Of a DNA stretch of 64,000 nt, positions 59,775 through 64,000 are shown piece by piece. The stretch is taken from NCBI GenBank assembly GCA_021234155.1, contig JAJEKV010000101.1, positions 1,989,332 through 2,053,331 of the forward strand, in the 5' to 3' direction. Under the pieces are notes generated by a model that searched no databases, was not told the DNA's origin, and worked only from the letters and a program-made list of their open reading frames with translations. Positions within the stretch are counted from its first letter, which is position 1, and each line of letters opens with the position of its first letter. The DNA comes from Isoetes taiwanensis. Its lineage: Eukaryota > Streptophyta > Lycopodiopsida > Isoetales > Isoetaceae. A program made the position numbers and the translations under genes.

Positions 59775-59835
59775 GTTATGCCCCACTATAACAAACTTGG
59801 ACCTCCGGCCCTCGTTTGTTATAACCGGGCATAAC
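59775..59835. repeat. Nested perfect hairpin
   Basis: Outer arms GTTATGCCC / GGGCATAAC (59775-59783, 59827-59835), inner arms TATAACAAAC / GTTTGTTATA (59787-59796, 59814-59823), 17 nt loop. Lies about 450 bp before the LINE coding region. Confidence 0.8.
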
Positions 59836-60776
59836 GCCCTCGTTCCAGGGAGTTATCCCTCTCAAATAGGTGAAATCAACCTTTTTTTTTTATGATTTCC
59901 ATTTCAAAAGAATGGCCCGAGGATTCCCCCACACAGACATAACAAACTTGGAATTTCCTCTAATTTTCTTGGCTGCAGCTCATCAAAGGGTTAAAACATA
60001 GACTAGCTGGTTAAAAACCCACATGGCTGGGGCTCGTTGGAAAGCTTGCTCTGAGCTCTTTCCAGCGGTGTATAGCATCAGCTGTTTTGCATGTGATTTG
60101 TTGCTGCAAACAGCTGAGTTCCGGACTGGTCCGGATGACATGGCTCCCCGCCGACAGCTGATGGGGCTCGATTGAGGCTCATGGCTTGGGGCTGAAGCCA
60201 AGGGAGATGGCGAGAGAAAGAATCCTCAAAGAAAGGGAAGGGCGCGGGTCTCAAAGATGCATGAAGAGGCGCGGGTCAGGAAGTGGCATGCAATTGGTGG
60301 CAAGAGATGAGGGAGTTTCTGGAATCCCCTTGGGTTGAGAGGTATGTGGATTGCTCTTCCCCCAATATAATTCTCGACCTAAGTAGATTGTGTTTTGAGA
60401 CTCCTGGCCTTGATTCCATCAAGCATGCCCCTTTGAACCGGATCCGCGGATGCCCTCGCCTCTGCGGCTTGGGAAGGGATCACTTGCCGGGTGATGCCTT
60501 CTAGGGTGCATGTAGTCGATGTGTCTCCGGGGTGCCTCGATACCTCCCTCAGGTGCGGTGGCTGCAGCCCCAAATCCCCGGTGCCAAAACTGGCGAGTAA
60601 TGACACCGCTTTCGTGATCACCGCCGTGGTTTTCGGATTGGATTAAGCGCCAAGGCTTGGTGTAGAAGCCGCCGTGTTCAAGAAGCTACGAAGTTTGTGG
60701 AGGATCATCACTTTCTGTTGACTTCGAGCGACTCTTCCGGAGACTCCATGGATAGATATTGATCATACCGGGCATG

Positions 60777-61358
60777 TTCGGACCATTGAGAATCTAGTTT
60801 CATTTGCGGTGTTGGGCTATTTCACGGGTTACATATTGGACACGAGGAGGTTTAGCTCTTGGCTTCTTTGGACATCGAGGCGGATTGGTTTGCCCAGTGT
60901 CGGTCTCGAAATTCTTACCAAATAATTTCTTCCTAATCATGTTTGAGGTCGAGTCTTACGTCTGGCGCAATTGGTTAGTCGGGGTGGATACGTTGGGTGA
61001 TTCATATGTGTTGTATCGCGATTATACTCCGGCAATGTCCAGTTCTTTGACAAATGGGGTTAAAATCCCGTGTTGGTTCCATGAGGATCTTCCTCCGACC
61101 CGATGGTGCCCCGATTTCTTGGTTTCTATGGCCAATGGCACGGGTGTATATTTGGCTCATTCTATTGTGCAGTCCCCAAGATACGTGTTGCTACACGCTT
61201 TGGTACTGTGCCTACTTCTCTTCGGTCGTAGTGGTCCCCGGCATTTTTCTTTTTCGATTGAAGCTTTGAATGGCTCGAGATCCGGGCGGATGTTTCCATC
61301 TATTGTGCTACCATTTGACCCCATTGATGATCCCGCTAGTCCTATTTGGTGCTTGTGA
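60777..61358 (+). pseudogene. LINE ORF1-like region (DUF4283-like)
   Basis: The frame 60804-61358 includes YVWRNWLVGVDTLGDSYVLY and GVKIPCWFHEDLPPTRWCPD followed by FLVSMANGTGVYLAHSIVQ. The pattern 'PCW-----P---W-P--L--M-N--G--L' resembles the RNA-binding-like DUF4283 domain found in plant L1 ORF1 proteins. Likely role: nucleic-acid chaperone. Downstream continuity is lost by frameshift near 61200. Confidence 0.5.
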
Positions 61359-61954
61359 TGTGGTAGGGGTTGCGTGTTGATGCGGGGCAGGGATTCCTCG
61401 GTTCACGAGGTCACTGAGTGAGGACTCCTCAGGTGGTGCGGTGGAGTGGCGTTGGGCGAGGTGGTGTGGTTGGGAGAGGTGGTGTGGGGACGAGGCAGGG
61501 CAGCTTGCCGCTGGCCGCCCCTTTGATGGCGGGGCTAGGGACGTGGTGGCTCGAGGGAGGGCTCGAGATGATTTGGTTGTGGCTAGATCGGGGAGGACGG
61601 GGTTGTGGCGAGGGGCCGGTGATCTGCTGGGGATGTCCCAAGATAGCAGTATAGGCCGAGCATGAGGTGGCTGGAGCAACCCGGTTGGAGGTAGAGACTA
61701 GTGTGGTCCATGACTCTATGGAGGTGTTCGGGGACTTCCAACACGTGTTGGAAGTGGAATATCACGAAGTTGTGGCCCATGACTCGTGGGAGGGTGCGGA
61801 GGGACTTCCAACACGTGTTGGAAGTGGAATATCACGAGCGGGCCGTGGGTCACATTGCCGCGTGATTAATCCTCCGCTCTAGATGCCGACTGCGGAGTGG
61901 GCTGATGGCCTGGTGGGTAGGCATGTGGGGCTGGACACTTCTCCTCCGGGATGA

Positions 61955-62450
61955 ATAGGTTCCATCCTCAGTTGGAATGTGCGGGGGTGCGGTCCTCTAG
62001 TAGTAAGAGGGCCCAGTATTTCTTTGGCACGCCGGCGGATTGCGTCGATATTATTTGCATTCGGGAGCATAAGTGTCCGGGTGGGTGATATGTCCAAAGC
62101 TCATGACTATGGTTGGTGGGCGGTTTGGCTTTATTGCTTCTTCTTTCGGGCGGACTAGTGGGGGTACTCTTATTGCTTGGAAGATGGATGCGAGGTCACA
62201 TACCGGCGGCATGTGGTTTGGTCGGTGGGCAATAATTAAGTGGTTGGAGGGCGGGCAAGAGTGGGGGATTGTTAATGTTTATGCCCCTAATCGACCTTTC
62301 TCGGGGTGCTTTCAGGGCCGGTCAGGAGGAATAAGTTGCGAGCCCTTGGTGGGTTGCGGGGTTGCTTGGTTGTTGTTAGGGGATTTCAATATGGTAGAGC
62401 CAGTAGAAGATCGCTCTGGTTTCGCAACTTGACTTGTGCGGGGATTTGAG
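61955..62450 (+). pseudogene. LINE AP-endonuclease-like domain
   Basis: Blocks in order, spread over several frames: LSWNVRGCG (start of EEP domain, Asn), ICIREHKCPGG (Glu), SGGTLIAWKMDARSHTGG, WGIVNVYAPNRPFSG and LLLGDFNMVEPVEDRSG (Asp-Phe-Asn). These are the EEP nuclease blocks that nick target DNA for L1. Frameshifts lie between the first two blocks. Confidence 0.82.
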
Positions 62451-63289
62451 AGGGACGAGTGGTCTCGTTTGTTGCAAGGATTTGGCCTTGGTTGAGGTCC
62501 CGGGGACTTGTCTTTCACCTATTGTAATCGGCAGATTGGTGCGGGCGGGCGTATGCTAGGCATGACCGGTGCTATGCTTCCCCATGCGCATTGGATGGTG
62601 TGCCCTCTTTTTGCCGGGAGTAACATTCCAATCTACCTCCATTTACGATCATTACCCTCGGGTTTTGTCGGTCAGTGCGGTTGCCTCTCCGGCCTTCTCG
62701 GACGGTGTTCGTTTGAACACCCGACCTTGGCCGATGTGGATTTCTCGCCCGGTGCGGGGAGTTGTGGCTTGATACCTTTTCATCTCTGAAGGGTATGTCC
62801 GGTATGGTGCTGCGTTGGCGGGGTGAAGCGTTTTTGCTAAGGTCTTTGGTAGGCGGTGATGCGGCCAGAGGCGGCAGGAGTTGCATAGTCTTTATCGAGA
62901 GTTGAGAAGATTCGGCGGCACCTTAATGGCATTAGGGAGAATGTAGTGCGGCGTATTGTTGCTTTGGGCGAGTTAAAGTGCATGAGGCGCGTGTGAAGGC
63001 AGCCCCCCACCGGGTTGAAGGAGGGGGGGATACAAGTTCGTCGGTGTTCTTGAGAGCGGCTAGAGCGCGGCGATATCATCGGATCTATGGCGTCCCCCTT
63101 GCTTTGCACGGGATGGCCGGACTTTGGAGGATCCCCTTTGAGTTGCAGAGGTATGTGCATGCTCATTTCTCGGGGTTTTTTGGCAAATGCGACTCTTCCC
63201 TATGAGCGGGGAGATGCGGGAGCTTGTTTTGGAAACATTAAGCCATCTATTTTGCCTCACCAACGGAGAGCTTGGAGCGAGGAGCTCTC

Positions 63290-64000
63290 TAGAGAGGATT
63301 TAGCGGAGGCATGTATGTGCATGGCCAAGGATAAATGTCCAGGCTAGATGGCATCCCTGTGGAGTTCTTTTCGGACTTATTGGGAGTGGGCTGGTGAGTT
63401 ACGTGGTACCGTGTATCTTGAGTTCGCAGCGGTCTTCTCACATGGATAGGATCTTGAATACCGCATGCATTTCCTTGATTCCTAAGGTTAAGCGACCTTC
63501 TACTATTAATGATTGGGAGGCCTATATCCTTGTTGTCCTCGTGTACAAGATTATTCGAAAGCCCCGGCCGAAGTTGAAGCTCGGTGTTGACTTCTTCCAT
63601 TAGTAAGGTGCGACCGGGTTTGTTCCTGGGAGGAACATTTTGACTAATGTTGCCGCAGCAGATGAGGGCCTTTATTGGGCGGAGAACGAGTCAAGGCATT
63701 GCCTATCTTAAGCTTGACTTTGCCAAAGCTTATGATAGTGTCCGTGGGGAGTTCTTATGCGCCATGATGTTAGCGTTGGGCTGCGGTCCACGCTTTCAGA
63801 GACAGTCATGAAGTCGCATAGGTCGCGACGAAGCTACGGTGGTGTGCCGGGGTGAACCCTCGCCTTTTTTCTCCTTAGGCGAGGAGGGGGCCGTGGGGTG
63901 CCCTTTGGCACCATTTTGTTTACGATTGTGGAGGGACCGCCTTTGTCTTGTTTTTTTGCTGCAGTGGAGGAGGGGTGGTGGATGGGCTTCCGGATGCAGG
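63290..64000 (+). pseudogene. LINE reverse transcriptase domain, start
   Basis: Shows KDKCPG followed in another frame by DGIPVEFFSDLLG, then TACISLIPKVKRPSTINDWE, GFVPGRNILTN and LDFAKAYDSVRGEFLCAMM, which contains the first catalytic Asp. Stops and frame changes interrupt it. The YADD block would lie beyond the right edge. Confidence 0.85.

Larger units (their letters stand above)
60283..64000 (+). mobile_element. Degraded L1-like LINE, truncated by the window edge
   Basis: Non-LTR retrotransposon in plus orientation: an ORF1-like region (about 60777-61358), an AP-endonuclease-like domain (about 61955-62450) and a reverse transcriptase domain (63290 onward). This is the usual order of plant L1 elements. 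The true 5' end was not found and the 3' end lies beyond the window. All frames are broken every few hundred bases. The tract is GC-rich, poor in CTG/CAG and full of CG words, so some breaks may be sequence errors. Confidence 0.85.

Overview
This looks like a 64 kb piece of nuclear DNA from a land plant, most likely a non-seed plant (fern, lycophyte, bryophyte or similar). The evidence is spliced plant genes with GT-AG and GC-AG introns, a plant RAB2/RABB1 GTPase end, a nuclear gene for mitochondrial ribosomal protein uL23, a PPR fragment, and a mixture of transposons: a MULE, an L1-like LINE and Replitron-like Rep elements, which are reported as abundant in non-seed plants. The species cannot be named from the sequence.

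Only three genes look intact and recognisable. The last exons of RABB1 (+) are at 1-356. A six-exon, 165-residue Jagunal-like membrane protein gene (-) is at 1886-3131. A two-exon uL23m gene (-) is at 51718-52377. A possible first exon of an unknown gene (-) lies at 24888-25232, and a decayed PPR fragment (+) at 4313-4563.

Transposons fill most of the rest. A 2.7 kb repeat occurs twice in direct orientation (5290-7992, and 8687-10539 plus 22917-23757). The second copy is split by a 12,377 bp element (10540-22916) with perfect 32 bp terminal inverted repeats. That element carries a broken DDE-type transposase gene resembling the DUF7869 family, plus an FCP1-like phosphatase fragment. At 30440-38002 is a 7,563 bp MULE with an exact 9 bp target duplication, long terminal inverted repeats, a spliced FAR1/mudrA-like transposase gene, a convergent second gene of unknown function, and two arrays built on the word GAAACACC. 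At 40892-46503 two Replitron-like HUH/Rep elements stand tail to tail as a long inverted repeat with an 18 bp centre, and a third, diverged copy is at 53245-54500. A 915 bp non-autonomous MULE with a 9 bp target duplication is at 48757-49671. A degraded L1-like LINE runs from about 60.3 kb off the right edge.

One quality warning applies throughout. In several tracts (about 6-8 kb, 10.8-18 kb, 34-38 kb and 60-64 kb) CTG and CAG are scarce and words containing CG take their place. Comparison of the two copies of the 2.7 kb repeat places most differences exactly at CTG/CAG. This may be a base-calling artefact at methylated CHG sites, so some broken reading frames in those tracts may not be real.
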